In this document: positions 1 through 10,562 of the stretch, one piece after another | How the letters are laid out: every line of letters starts with the position of its first letter | How positions within the stretch are numbered: position 1 is the first letter of the stretch | Assembly (NCBI GenBank): GCA_020072805.1 | Contig: JAIQGC010000022.1 | Span: 1-46,325 of the forward strand | Length of the DNA stretch: 46,325 bases | From: Terriglobia bacterium | GTDB taxonomy: Bacteria > Acidobacteriota > Terriglobia > Acidiferrales > UBA7541 | Direction of reading: 5' to 3' | Program-made: the position numbers and the translations under genes | The notes under the pieces: generated by a model | What the model was told of the DNA's origin: nothing | The model's database searches: none | Seen by the model: only the letters and a program-made list of their open reading frames with translations

Positions 1-928
1 GCGAAGCGTTCACCGTGGGGAAGGCGCGCAGGCCGGCCACCGCGGCCTTCACGAAGAAGGGCATGAAGGTCAGCTTGGTGTCGTAGCGCTTTTCGAATTC
101 GCTCTTGTGCTTGGCGCGCAGCGCGGCCACCCGGGTCATGTCAATTTCGTCCACCGAGTAGACGTGCGGCGAAACGTGCTTGGAGGTGACCATGTGCTCG
201 GCGATGCGCTGGCGCATCACCGACATGGGCTGCACCTCGTAGCTGCCGAAATAGATGCGCTCGTGCGGCACGCCCGTTTCCAGCACGGCGTGGAACTGCG
301 CGCCATGCGCCGCGGGTATCGCTGAAGATGGCGTGGGAGCCGGCCGTGCTGGGGCCGCGGCAGGAAGTGCCGCCGCCGGAGCCGCCGGACGAGCCGGAAC
401 TGCCGCCGCTGCGGGCTGCGCCCCGCCTTCGATCACCGCCATGATGTCTTCCTTGGTGATGCGCCCTCCGGCGCCCGTGCCGGTAATCGCCGCCAGGTTG
501 ATGCCGTGCTCCTTGGCCAGCCGCCGCACCAGCGGCGAACTGTGAATATGTTCGCCTTCCTCTTCCTCCGCCGCCGCTGCGGGAGCCGGAGCTGCCGCTT
601 TCGGCGCCGCGGCCACGGGAGCCGCCGCCTTCGCCGCAGGAGCTGCGGCCTTCGCCGGCGCCGCCGGAGCCGGAGCAGCCGCCGCCGCGCCCGCCGCGTC
701 AATCACCGCCACCACGGTCTGAATCGGCACGGTCTGCCCTTCGCCGATCTTGATCTCTTTGAGCACGCCCGCCGCCGGCGCGGGAATCTCCGCGTCCACC
801 TTGTCCGTGGAAATCTCAAAGAGCGGCTCGTCGCGCTCCACGCGGTCGCCCGGCTTTTTCAGCCAACGCGTGATCGTTCCCTCGAAAATGCTTTCCCCCA
901 TCTGGGGCATCACCACGTCAACAGCCAT
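1..928 (-). CDS. 2-oxoacid dehydrogenase E2 (lipoyl acyltransferase), 3' end missing
   Basis: Dihydrolipoamide acyltransferase core of a pyruvate or branched-chain 2-oxoacid dehydrogenase complex; it moves the acyl group from E1 to CoA on a swinging lipoyl arm. About 308 residues are visible. Residues 1-75 are a lipoyl domain with the lipoylation lysine in STDKVDAEI (K43). An Ala/Pro-rich linker follows, then a peripheral-subunit-binding domain at about 130-165 (SSPLVRRLAKEHG, GTGAGGRITKEDI). The acyltransferase domain starts at about 235 (MSVMRQRIAEHMV). The HxxxDG active site lies beyond the window edge. The ATG at 928 has an AAGGAGAG ribosome site just upstream. It is the fifth gene of the lpdA-lipB-E1-E2 operon. 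Substrate (pyruvate or branched-chain acids) cannot be decided from sequence. Confidence 0.93.
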   Translation of the reverse strand, partial: MAVDVVMPQMGESIFEGTITRWLKKPGDRVERDEPLFEISTDKVDAEIPAPAAGVLKEIKIGEGQTVPIQTVVAVIDAAGAAAAAPAPAAPAKAAAPAAKAAAPVAAAPKAAAPAPAAAAEEEEGEHIHSSPLVRRLAKEHGINLAAITGTGAGGRITKEDIMAVIEGGAQPAAAAVPARPAAPAAALPAAAPARPAPTPSSAIPAAHGAQFHAVLETGVPHERIYFGSYEVQPMSVMRQRIAEHMVTSKHVSPHVYSVDEIDMTRVAALRAKHKSEFEKRYDTKLTFMPFFVKAAVAGLRAFPTVNAS

Positions 929-1099
929 TGCACTCTCCTTGTTGGTTGAAATCCTGGATATGAAAAAAGTTCACAGTTCGCAGTTTTCAGTTCACAGTTA
1001 AAAGTAAACCACGAATGCGCCGCAATGACCGCCGGCTTTCCGCTTCTCTGCTTCAACTGATAACTGACAACTGAAAACTGACTACTGTCTCTTTCCCCC
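929..1099. repeat. Inverted pair of heptameric repeat blocks in the E1 beta-E2 gap
   Basis: The gap holds two blocks of imperfect 7-bp units in opposite orientation. Block A (971-998) has four units ending in CAGT: TCACAGT, TCGCAGT, TTTCAGT, TCACAGT. Block B (1055-1089) has AACTGAT, AACTGAC, AACTGAA, AACTGAC and a degenerate fifth unit. On opposite strands the blocks are the same family, so the RNA could form a long imperfect hairpin with a loop of about 55 nt between two genes of one operon. The function is unknown; an mRNA-stability or differential-expression element is one inference. Confidence 0.75.
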
Positions 1100-2066
1100 T
1101 CAATACCGCGCCAGCTCCTTGGCCGCCGCGAACACCTTCTGCGCATTGGGCAAAAACGCGTCTTCGAGCGTCGGCGCATAAGGCACCGGCGTATCCAGCG
1201 AGGTCACCCGGAACACCGGCCCGTCCAGATGCCCGAAAGCCTTTTCGCACAGAATCGCCGCGATCTCTCCGGCGATTCCTCCCGTGCGCGTATCCTCATG
1301 CACCACCATCACCTTGTTGGTGCGCTTCACTGACTCAAGGATGGTCTCTTCGTCGAGCGGCAGCAGCGTGCGCAGATCGATCACTTCCGCCTCGATTCCT
1401 TCCTTCGCCAGCGCTTCGGCGGCTTCCAGCGAAGTGTGCATCATCGCCGCGTAGGAAAGAATCGTCAGGTGTTTTCCCGGCCGGCGGATGACCGCCTTGC
1501 CGATGGGCGTCAGATGCTCGCCCGCGGGAATCTCGTCCTTGATCCGCCGGTAGAGAAACTTGTGTTCGCAGAACAGCACCGGATTATTATCGCGCACCGC
1601 CGACTTCAGCAGCCCCTTGGCGTCCGCCGGCGTCGAGGGAAAAATCACCTTCAGCCCCGGCGTGTGCGCGAAGTACATCTCCGGGCTCAGCGAATGGAAC
1701 GGCCCGCCGCGCACGCCCGCGCCCGCCGGCCCGCGAATCACCATGGGCGCCCCACAGGTAATGCCCCTTGGCCACGAAATTGGTGATCTGGTTGAAGGCG
1801 CAGGCGATGAAGTCAATGAACTGCATCTCCGCGATGGGCCGCAGACCCAGGTAGCTCATCCCGCAGGCCGCCCCGATGATGGCGCTCTCGCTGATCGGCG
1901 TGTCCATCACCCGCTCCCAGCCGAAGCGCTCCAGCAATCCCTCGCTGGTCTTGAACGCCCCGCCGTACACGCCCACGTCCTCGCCGATCAGCACCACCGC
2001 CGGGTCGCGCTCCATCTCCTCGAACATGGCCTGCTTGATCGCTTCCAGAAATGTCACCGGGGCCAT
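1100..2066 (-). CDS. 2-oxoacid dehydrogenase E1 beta subunit, interrupted by a frameshift
   Basis: Beta subunit of the thiamine-diphosphate-dependent E1 decarboxylase. The ATG at 2066 has a GGAGGAG site and begins 2 bases after the E1 alpha stop. The first part reads MAPVTFLEAIKQAM, IGEDVGVYGGAF and RVMDTPISE up to HYLWGA. The reading then continues in another frame as PMVIRGPAGAGVRGG, PEMYFAHTPGLK and VIDLRTLLPLDEE to the stop at 1100. The joint lies in 1741-1756, in a minus-strand GTGGGGCGCCCATGG. The span is 967 bases, so removing one base gives a normal product of about 321 residues. Either the assembly has a one-base error or the gene is truly broken. Conserved residues on both sides and intact neighbours favour an error. 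Confidence 0.85.
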
Positions 2067-2068
2067 GG

Positions 2069-3307
2069 CTATCTCCTCCCGCTCTTCGCGGAGGTTTTTG
2101 CCGCGCTCTTTGCGGGCTTCCTCGCCGGTTTCTTGTTGCGCGCTTTTTCCGGCGGGTCCGCTGGTGTGGCGTCAAAATGCAGCGGCGTGGTGGCCATGCC
2201 CACGTCCTTCCCGCGTCCGAATCCTTTTACCGACCAGACCGCTTCCACACTCGAGCGCGGCGGCGTCACCTCCGCCAGCGGCCGCTCCCATTTCGGTTTG
2301 GGATCGTGGCAGCCTTCGCAGTAAACCCCTTCCGCAGCCAACTCCGCCGGCGGCATGGGCGAGTTCTCCGCGAACTCGCGGTCCTTTTCGATCAGCGTCT
2401 CGATCCGGCGTTCGATCTCCGCCTGGCCCGCGGCGTCCAGCAGTTTTTCCTCGAACAGAAATTTTTCATGCCGCGCGATGGGGTCGCGCTTCTTCCAGTA
2501 TTCGAACATCTCCGGCGGCACGTATTCGGCCGGGTCGTGCTGTGCGTGCCCGCGCATGCGCATGGTCTTGGCTTCGATCAGGATGGGCCCTTCGCCAGCC
2601 CGCGCCCGCTTCACCGCTTCTTTCGCCGTCGCGTACACCGCCGCCACGTCGTTGCCGTCCACGATGTAGCTGTCAATCCCGTAGGCCTTGGCGCGGTCCG
2701 CCAGATTTTCCAGCGGCACCTGCTTGCGCACCGGCGTCGAATAGGCCCACTGGTTATTTTCCAGAATCAGCACGAAGGGCGCCTTCTGCGCCGCCGCGAA
2801 ATTCATGCCCTCGTGGAACACTCCGGTCGAGCTGCCGCCGTCGCCGATCCAGGTCATGGCCACGATCTTCTGCCCCAGGTAGCGCCCCGCGATGGCCACT
2901 CCCGCCATCACCGGAATCAGGTCGCCCAGCATGGATATCGGCGAAACAATGTGCAGATTTTCCAGGTCCCCGAAATGGCTGGTGCCGTCCTTGCCGCGCG
3001 TCGGCGAAGTGTATTTGGCCATGTGCTGCGTAAAAATATCCCGCGGGGGCACGCCCTTGGTCAGCAGCGCCCCGATGTTGCGGATCATCGGCGCCAGCCA
3101 GTCCTTTTTCTCCAGCGCATATGCCGTCCCGACAGAAATGCCTTCCTGCCCGAGACTCGCATACAGTCCGCCGACGATCTTGTTCTGGCGGAACAGTTTT
3201 CCCATGGTGTCTTCCACGGCGCGGTTCAGCCGCATGTAGTAGTACAGGTCCAGGTGCTGCTGCCGCGTCAGCTGCTTCTTCATGCGTCGCTCCGAGCGGG
3301 GCGGCAT
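2069..3307 (-). CDS. 2-oxoacid dehydrogenase E1 alpha subunit
   Basis: Alpha subunit (412 residues) of the E1 component, which decarboxylates the 2-oxoacid with thiamine diphosphate and reductively acylates the E2 lipoyl group. The ThDP/Mg motif is clear: GDGGSSTG at 155-162 and ENN at 183-185. MRMRGHAQHD matches the conserved loop of E1 alpha subunits. The last 40 residues are a Lys/Ala/Pro-rich tail (KPARKPAKSAAK) not needed for catalysis. The ATG at 3307 is preceded by GGAGGGG; an internal ATG at 3283 is a weaker alternative. It lies 33 bases after lipB and 2 bases before E1 beta, so the two E1 subunits are almost certainly co-translated. Whether the complex is PDH or BCKDH is unresolved. 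Confidence 0.94.
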   Translation of the reverse strand: MPPRSERRMKKQLTRQQHLDLYYYMRLNRAVEDTMGKLFRQNKIVGGLYASLGQEGISVGTAYALEKKDWLAPMIRNIGALLTKGVPPRDIFTQHMAKYTSPTRGKDGTSHFGDLENLHIVSPISMLGDLIPVMAGVAIAGRYLGQKIVAMTWIGDGGSSTGVFHEGMNFAAAQKAPFVLILENNQWAYSTPVRKQVPLENLADRAKAYGIDSYIVDGNDVAAVYATAKEAVKRARAGEGPILIEAKTMRMRGHAQHDPAEYVPPEMFEYWKKRDPIARHEKFLFEEKLLDAAGQAEIERRIETLIEKDREFAENSPMPPAELAAEGVYCEGCHDPKPKWERPLAEVTPPRSSVEAVWSVKGFGRGKDVGMATTPLHFDATPADPPEKARNKKPARKPAKSAAKTSAKSGRR

Positions 3308-3340
3308 AAAAATGCCCCTCCGCTCCGTGGTCCCGCAAAT

Positions 3341-4069
3341 CTACGCCGGTATCGCCGCCGGATGTTCGAAAGCCGCCAGCCGCTCCTGCAACTCCCGCGG
3401 CGTGGCCGGTTTCATTTCCAGCCCGAACGCTTCCCCAAAATGCCGCACCAGCCGCGGCGTCACTTCCCCCGCCGCCACCGCGCGTCCCAAAAGTTTTTCG
3501 AGCGACGTGGCCCGCCGCCCGGCGATGCCGCACGGCACGATCAGATCAAAATAGCGCAGGTCGGTTTCCACATTGTAGGCAAAGCCATGCGAAGTGACCC
3601 AGCGGCTGATGTGCACGCCAATCGCCGCCAGTTTTTCCGCTTCCTTCTCCGCCGCCGGTTTTACCCACACGCCCGTCTTGCCCTCTTCCCGCCCCGCCTC
3701 CAGACCGAACTCCGCCGTGGCCCGAATCATCATTTCTTCGAGCGAGCGCACGTACCAGCCCACGTCGCGCCGGATCGCCCCCAGATTCAGGATGGGGTAG
3801 CCCACAATCTGCCCCGGCCCGTGATAGGTGATGTCCCCGCCGCGGTCGCTTTCGTGCAACTCCACGCTCTTCTGCCGCAGCACGTGCTCCGAAGCCAGCA
3901 GGTGTTTCTTGTTCGCGTTGCGCCCCAGCGTAATCACGGGCGCATGCTCGCACAACAGCAGCACGTCGGGAATTCCTCCCGCCTTGCGCGCCGCCACCAC
4001 GCGCTTCTGCAGCGCCCAGGCTTCGCCGTAGCCGGTCAGACCCAAATCAATTGTCAGGCAAATGTTCAA
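3341..4069 (-). CDS. lipB: Octanoyl-[acyl carrier protein]:protein N-octanoyltransferase
   Basis: LipB (242 residues) transfers octanoyl from acyl carrier protein to the lipoyl lysine of E2-type proteins; LipA then inserts sulfur. The family signature RGGDITYHGPGQ is at 76-87. The catalytic pair is visible as K146 in EKLAAIG and C180 in LIVPCGIAG, with SRWVTSHGFAYNV between them. The start is TTG at 4069; no ATG or GTG in this frame gives a better N-terminus, and the upstream site (AAAGGCG) is weak, which may keep expression low. Its place between lpdA and E1 alpha puts the cofactor-attachment enzyme in the same transcript as the complex it modifies. No lipA is seen in the window. Confidence 0.95.
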   Translation of the reverse strand: MNICLTIDLGLTGYGEAWALQKRVVAARKAGGIPDVLLLCEHAPVITLGRNANKKHLLASEHVLRQKSVELHESDRGGDITYHGPGQIVGYPILNLGAIRRDVGWYVRSLEEMMIRATAEFGLEAGREEGKTGVWVKPAAEKEAEKLAAIGVHISRWVTSHGFAYNVETDLRYFDLIVPCGIAGRRATSLEKLLGRAVAAGEVTPRLVRHFGEAFGLEMKPATPRELQERLAAFEHPAAIPA

Positions 4070-4172
4070 CTTCGCGCCTTTGCCAATCCGGGACTCGTGA
4101 CCCGTTCAAGCGCCCGTCTGGCAGCGCGTGTGTTCCACGAGTCACCAGTCACGAGTCACCAGTCACTCTCTT
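4070..4172. repeat. 7-bp tandem repeat with inverted partner between lpdA and lipB
   Basis: Positions 4139-4166 hold four 7-bp units, alternating GAGTCAC and CAGTCAC. An inverted copy of the core, ACTCGTGAC, lies at 4093-4101. The design resembles the block in the E1 beta-E2 gap but the unit sequence differs. It falls inside the same operon, so it would be transcribed and could fold. The function is unknown. Confidence 0.7.
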
Positions 4173-5570
4173 CTACGCATTAATCTGCAGCCCGCGCACC
4201 GCCGCGAACGCTTCGCCCATGGACTCCCACACCGTCGGATGCGCATGCACCATGCTCATCATGTCGTCGATGGTGCCCTCGAGCTTCAGCGCTGTGGCCG
4301 CTTCCGCAAGCACCTCCGTCGCCAGCGGCCCGATAATGTGCACGCCCAGAATCTCCCCGTACTGCTCCTCGGCCACCACCTTGATGAACCCGCCGTGGCT
4401 GCCCAGAATGGTCGCCTTGCTGTTGCCCAGGAAGGGGAATTTTCCCACCTTCACCGCGTAGCCCTCTTCGCGCGCCTGCTTCTCCGTCAGGCCGATGGAG
4501 CCGATCTGCGGCTCGCAGTACGTCGCTCCCGGTATGCGCGTCTTCTTGAGCGGCTGCACGGGCTTTCCTGCGATGTGCGTCACCGCCACGATCCCTTCCG
4601 CCGAAGCCGCGTGCGCCAGTTGCGGCATTCCCGCCACGATGTCTCCGATGGCGAAAAGCCCCTTCTCATCCGTTTCCATGTATGGTCCGGCGTGCACGAA
4701 TCCGCGCTCGACACGCGCCTTGGAATTCTCCAGGCCGCAGTTCTCCGTCATCGGACGCCGCCCCACCGCCACCAGCAGCTTTTCCGCCTGCATGGTCTGG
4801 CTCTTGCCGTCCTTGTCCTTGAACGTCACGCTCACTCCGGCCGCTTCCTTCTTCACGCTCTCGACCGTGCAGCCCGTCTGAATGGCGATCCCGCGCTTCT
4901 TGAAGGTTTTCTCCAGCTCCGCGGAAATCTCTTCGTCTTCCACCGGCACCACGCGCGGCAGCGCTTCCAGGATGGTCACCTGCGTCCCGAACGTATGAAA
5001 CACCGAAGCGAACTCCACTCCCACCGCTCCCGCCCCGATCACGATCAGCGACTTGGGAATTTCCGGAAGCCCCAGAATCTCCCGGTTGGTCAGGATGGTT
5101 TTGCCGTCCGCCTCGATTCCCGGCAGCATGCGCGCTTCCGAGCCCGTGGCGATGAGGATGTTGGCAGCCTCGATCTCCGTCGTCTTGCCGTCTTTCTCCA
5201 CGCTCACCCGGCCCGGCCCCGCGTAGCGCCCCCAGCCGGACACGCTTTCCACTTTGTTTTTCTTGAAGAGCATGGCGATGCCCTGGGCGTGCTTCTGCAC
5301 GATCTTATTCTTGCGCGCCAGCACGTTCGCCCAGTTCACCTTCAGCCCGGTGATCTCGAACCCCAGTTCCGCGGCGTTTTTCATGTGTTCGTAGACATCC
5401 GCGTGGTGCAGCAGCACCTTGGTGGGAATGCACCCGACATGCAGGCAGGTGCCGCCCAGCGCCGGGGCCTTCTCGATCACCACCGTCTTCAATCCCAGTT
5501 CGCCCGCCCGGATGGCGGCCACATACCCTCCCGGTCCGCTCCCGATAATCGCTACATCGTACTTGGCCAC
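4173..5570 (-). CDS. lpdA: Dihydrolipoyl dehydrogenase (E3)
   Basis: FAD-dependent E3 (465 residues) that reoxidises the dihydrolipoyl groups of E2 with NAD+. The FAD dinucleotide motif is GSGPGGYVAA (10-19). The redox disulfide is C42/C47 in GGTCLHVGCIPTK. The NAD-binding site is VIGAGAVGVEFA near residue 181. The C-terminal catalytic His-Glu pair is in HAHPTVWE, where Trp replaces the more usual small residue before Glu. Start is GTG at 5570, with AGGAAGGGAG about 7 bases upstream. It is the first gene of the minus-strand operon and is followed by lipB after 103 bases. Confidence 0.97.
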   Translation of the reverse strand: MAKYDVAIIGSGPGGYVAAIRAGELGLKTVVIEKAPALGGTCLHVGCIPTKVLLHHADVYEHMKNAAELGFEITGLKVNWANVLARKNKIVQKHAQGIAMLFKKNKVESVSGWGRYAGPGRVSVEKDGKTTEIEAANILIATGSEARMLPGIEADGKTILTNREILGLPEIPKSLIVIGAGAVGVEFASVFHTFGTQVTILEALPRVVPVEDEEISAELEKTFKKRGIAIQTGCTVESVKKEAAGVSVTFKDKDGKSQTMQAEKLLVAVGRRPMTENCGLENSKARVERGFVHAGPYMETDEKGLFAIGDIVAGMPQLAHAASAEGIVAVTHIAGKPVQPLKKTRIPGATYCEPQIGSIGLTEKQAREEGYAVKVGKFPFLGNSKATILGSHGGFIKVVAEEQYGEILGVHIIGPLATEVLAEAATALKLEGTIDDMMSMVHAHPTVWESMGEAFAAVRGLQINA

Positions 5571-5882
5571 GCGTAGTCTCCCTTCCTGTGGGGCCGGAGC
5601 CGCCGTTGGTCTGGCAGCTTGTTTCGTGGAAGCCCGGCTGCGGCCTCGTTGGCCGCCTCAGGCCTTTTTTTGAGGTCGTCTTGCCCGGCGGCGCCAGCGG
5701 CCCACCAGGTTCTGCCGAAGAGTACCGCATTAACCCCGGCAAATTCTGAATTTTAGCAGCCGCCAACCTCTGCCGCAACTCGCGCCCGCCCGGGTCCCCA
5801 TGCCCAGCTAGACAACTTGCCATTTCCTGGGCGCATCTCTAACCTCAATGGGAAGACAAAAGTTTTCCCCGAGGTGCTTGGC
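5571..5882. other. Divergent intergenic region between lpdA and the barrel gene
   Basis: This 312-base gap must hold the promoter of the minus-strand dehydrogenase operon and that of the plus-strand barrel gene. I see no convincing -35/-10 pair for either. There is a run of seven T at 5666-5672 flanked by short complementary CCTCA/TGAGG sequences. No open frame with a credible start or codon pattern was found. Confidence 0.5.
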
Positions 5883-6452
5883 ATGCGCAAGTTTTCCTGT
5901 CTGGCCGGTTTCCTGTTTCTCGTTCTTTTCTCTCCGTCGTCCCTGAAGGCTCAGACTCTCGGGCAGATCTTCGGCGGCTATTCCTACATCCGCACCGATG
6001 TTCCGGTGCTGACCATCGCGGGAGTTTCATCCTTGTGTGCTCCGCCTACCTGCCCCGTTCCCACGGGGAGCACCAGCATCCAGACCAATGGGTGGGAAGT
6101 CGCCGGCGCCATCAAGACGTTCCCCTTCATGCGCCTGGCCGCTGATTTCAGCGGACACTACGGCTCTTTCGGCGGAGCCAAGATCAGCATGCGCACGTAC
6201 ATGTTCGGCCCGGAGTTCGCTATCCCCCTGCGCATTTCCCCGTTTATTCACGTGCTCGCCGGACGGGCCCACAAGAACGAAGCCGGCTACGCGCAAGCGG
6301 TTCTGGCTACTTCGTTCGGCGGCGGCGTGGATGTGAAGGCCGCTCCCTTCATCAAGATTCGCCTTTTCCAGCTGGATTATTTTCGCACCACCTTCGACGG
6401 CCAAGTGCAGCACCGCCCGCGCATTTCCGCGGGCCTTATCCTGTCGTTCTAG
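5883..6452 (+). CDS. Small outer-membrane beta-barrel protein
   Basis: A protein of 189 residues from the ATG at 5883. It has a basic start (MRKF), a hydrophobic core and a signal-peptidase I site after SSLKA, so the mature protein begins at QTLGQIFGGYSY. The rest alternates hydrophobic and polar residues (SMRTYMFGPEFAIPL, FIHVLAGRAHKN) and ends in SAGLILSF, a terminal phenylalanine typical of barrel-assembly substrates. This resembles 8-stranded OmpA/OmpW-like barrels; the ligand is unknown. A GAGGTG ribosome site sits 7 bases before this ATG, which is why the in-frame start at 5817 is not used. It is a single gene between the dehydrogenase operon and the rRNA unit. Confidence 0.75.
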   Translation: MRKFSCLAGFLFLVLFSPSSLKAQTLGQIFGGYSYIRTDVPVLTIAGVSSLCAPPTCPVPTGSTSIQTNGWEVAGAIKTFPFMRLAADFSGHYGSFGGAKISMRTYMFGPEFAIPLRISPFIHVLAGRAHKNEAGYAQAVLATSFGGGVDVKAAPFIKIRLFQLDYFRTTFDGQVQHRPRISAGLILSF

Positions 6453-6524
6453 CGCGCCCTGAGGCCTTGTTGCCCCGTTTTACACACGTTTGCACAGGCC
6501 GTAAAAAAATCGGTACAGGGGGGC

Positions 6525-6552
6525 TTGACGAATCCGGCTTTTGCTGTATACT
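6525..6552 (+). promoter_or_regulatory. Strong sigma-70-type promoter before the 23S leader RNA
   Basis: A -35 box TTGACG (6525-6530), a 16-base spacer and a -10 box TATACT (6547-6552). Transcription should begin near 6559. It is the best promoter-like sequence upstream of the rRNA genes, and I see no comparable one between 6766 and 7131. Confidence 0.8.
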
Positions 6553-6558
6553 CCATAA

Positions 6559-6768
6559 GTGTCTCGGGTGACCGGGACGGTTCTGATGCGATGCACGGGA
6601 TTTAAGCGGTTCCGACTGGAAAACCTGCAACGGTAGTCCCAGTACAACGGCCGGCAGTCAATCCTAAGTGAGGTACGCTACGAACACCGGATAGAAAGTT
6701 GTCGAGCTTCGCGCAAAGCCCCGATGGATTCGGGGCTGTGCCCGGCGCTCGACGCCGGGTTTTTTATT
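6559..6768 (+). ncRNA. Unrecognised structured RNA / rRNA leader with intrinsic terminator
   Basis: About 205 nt bounded by the 6525-6552 promoter and a terminator. Visible helices: a perfect 7-bp hairpin with GUGA tetraloop (6561-6578); a two-part stem joining GGGAUU (6597-6602) to AGUCCC (6635-6640) around GCGGUU/AACCUGC; a possible CCGG/CCGG closure (6651-6654 with 6687-6690); an 8-bp GC-rich hairpin (6717-6737). The segment GUCGAGC (6701-6707) is complementary to GCUCGAC (6747-6753), which overlaps the terminator stem and loop, so two exclusive folds are possible. I cannot match it to 6S, SRP, RNase P, tmRNA or a known riboswitch. It is either an independent small RNA or an attenuator controlling 23S-5S transcription. 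Confidence 0.6.
6741..6765 (+). terminator. Intrinsic terminator of the leader RNA
   Basis: The stem is CCCGGCG (6741-6747) with CGCCGGG (6753-6759), the loop is CTCGA, and six T follow (6760-6765). The loop and stem can alternatively pair with 6701-6707. Confidence 0.85.
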
Positions 6769-7116
6769 TGCAGACAGGGTTTGCCGCTTGCGGAACTTCG
6801 CGGGAGGCAAATTCGAGAAGCGAGTAGGCTGACGGAAGGTCAGCCCGTTCTGACGGGATCAGGACGAACGTTCTTTGACAACAGAAAGGTTGGCAAGTCC
6901 GCTCCGATAGCCCTCCGCTCATTACGGTGAGCGCGGGGGAAGAATGGCGCGGACACTACAAGTTTCGCTCGAGAAGAGCAAAACTGTGATATCAAGGCGA
7001 GCTTATTCAGTCGCCGGGCTGCACCGCCTCCTCACGTACTTCTCCTAAGCAGGAAGAAAACGAGGGAAGCGCTCTGTGTTCCGGGGTTGCGATTCGCAAG
7101 AATCGCCAACGACGAC

Positions 7117-7131
<15 letters not shown>
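6766..7131 (+). other. Structured 23S rRNA leader with boxA-like site
   Basis: This 366-base stretch has no credible protein-coding gene. It contains several hairpins: TTGCC/GGCAA ends at 6781-6810, GGCTGAC/GTCAGCC (6827-6845), CGCTCA/TGAGCG (6916-6933), and a 7-bp stem with a GCAA tetraloop at about 7089-7106. The sequence TTCTTTGACAAC at 6871-6882 resembles the boxA element bound by NusB-S10 for rRNA antitermination. No 16S rRNA or tRNA is present upstream, so this is the direct precursor leader of 23S rRNA. Confidence 0.6.
6871..6882 (+). promoter_or_regulatory. boxA-like antitermination site
   Basis: TTCTTTGACAAC matches the boxA core (E. coli TGCTCTTTAACA) at most positions. It stands about 250 bases before 23S, as expected for an rRNA antitermination signal. 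The TTGACA inside it could pass for a -35 box, but no -10 follows at 16-18 bases. Confidence 0.5.
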
Positions 7132-10058
<2,927 letters not shown>

Positions 10059-10142
10059 ACCGTCTTTGGGAAGTAAGTAAGCCTTGCTTCACAGTTGTTG
10101 CTTACTCTATGCGAACTTGTAATGCCAACCGACCTGTTGTCT

Positions 10143-10188
10143 ACCCGCGGCACTGGCCTCGTTTTTCGAGGCCTTGGCCGCCGCGGGT
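10143..10188 (+). other. Strong hairpin in the 23S-5S spacer
   Basis: ACCCGCGGC (10143-10151) pairs with GCCGCGGGT (10180-10188). Inside, GGCCTCG (10155-10161) pairs with CGAGGCC (10167-10173) around a TTTTT loop. The spacer holds no tRNA. A smaller stem AGTAAGC/GCTTACT lies at 10076-10106. It is likely a processing or spacing structure ahead of 5S; the loop U-tract is inside the stem, so it is not a terminator. Confidence 0.7.
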
Positions 10189-10195
10189 TACACTT

Positions 10196-10314
10196 TCCTG
10201 GTGGTAATACCGCGAGGGTCACACCCGTTCCCATCCCGAACACGGTAGTTAAGCCTCGCTGGGCCGATGATACTGCACGGGTAACCGTGTGGGAACGTAG
10301 GTCGCCGCCAGGAT
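10196..10314 (+). rRNA. rrf: 5S ribosomal RNA
   Basis: About 119 nt. The terminal helix pairs CCTGGTGG with CCGCCAGG. The core CCCATCCCGAACACGG and the later GGGCCGATGATACTGCACGG are typical 5S loop B/C and loop E segments. It follows 23S after about 150 bases and is closed by a terminator. Confidence 0.95.
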
Positions 10315-10323
10315 TAAATTTTC

Positions 10324-10354
10324 AAGGGCCGTCCGCATCTTCGGACGGCCCTTT
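10324..10354 (+). terminator. Terminator of the 23S-5S unit
   Basis: A perfect 12-bp stem, AAGGGCCGTCCG (10324-10335) with CGGACGGCCCTT (10342-10353), with a 6-base loop and T residues at its 3' end. Confidence 0.92.
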
Positions 10355-10562
10355 TGCTTTCCGCCACGCTTCTTCTTTCTTCTCCTGCTTCGCTGCAACT
10401 CTTCCAGTACACCCCAGGACACAGCAAACCGATGTACTATTTGCAGAAATGCCTCTCTCCGTTTCCAATACATATAATGCATTCAAGAAGCGCTAGTCAT
10501 TGCTGTGGCAAGGGCGGTCCCGGCGATGGCGGGAATAGGGTTTGAGGAATCGAAAGAGCTAG

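Noticed and set aside
971-1089. Heptad repeats as a CRISPR array.
   Set aside because: The units are 7 bp, contiguous and degenerate, with no spacers and no cas genes.
5817-5882. Upstream start for the small barrel protein.
   Set aside because: It would place 22 polar residues before a complete signal peptide; the ATG at 5883 has its own ribosome site.
6559-6768. Identification of the leader RNA as 6S, SRP, RNase P or tmRNA.
   Set aside because: The SRP GGAAGGAAGCAGC-type loop, RNase P core motifs and tmRNA tRNA-like ends are absent, and the 5' and 3' parts do not form the long central-bubble rod of 6S.
6876-6905. TTGACA at 6876-6881 as the -35 of a second 23S promoter.
   Set aside because: No acceptable -10 box stands 16-18 bases downstream; the sequence fits boxA better.
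6724-6930. A 68-codon frame beginning in the leader terminator region.
   Set aside because: It crosses the terminator and structured leader, has no ribosome site, and its composition is RNA-like.
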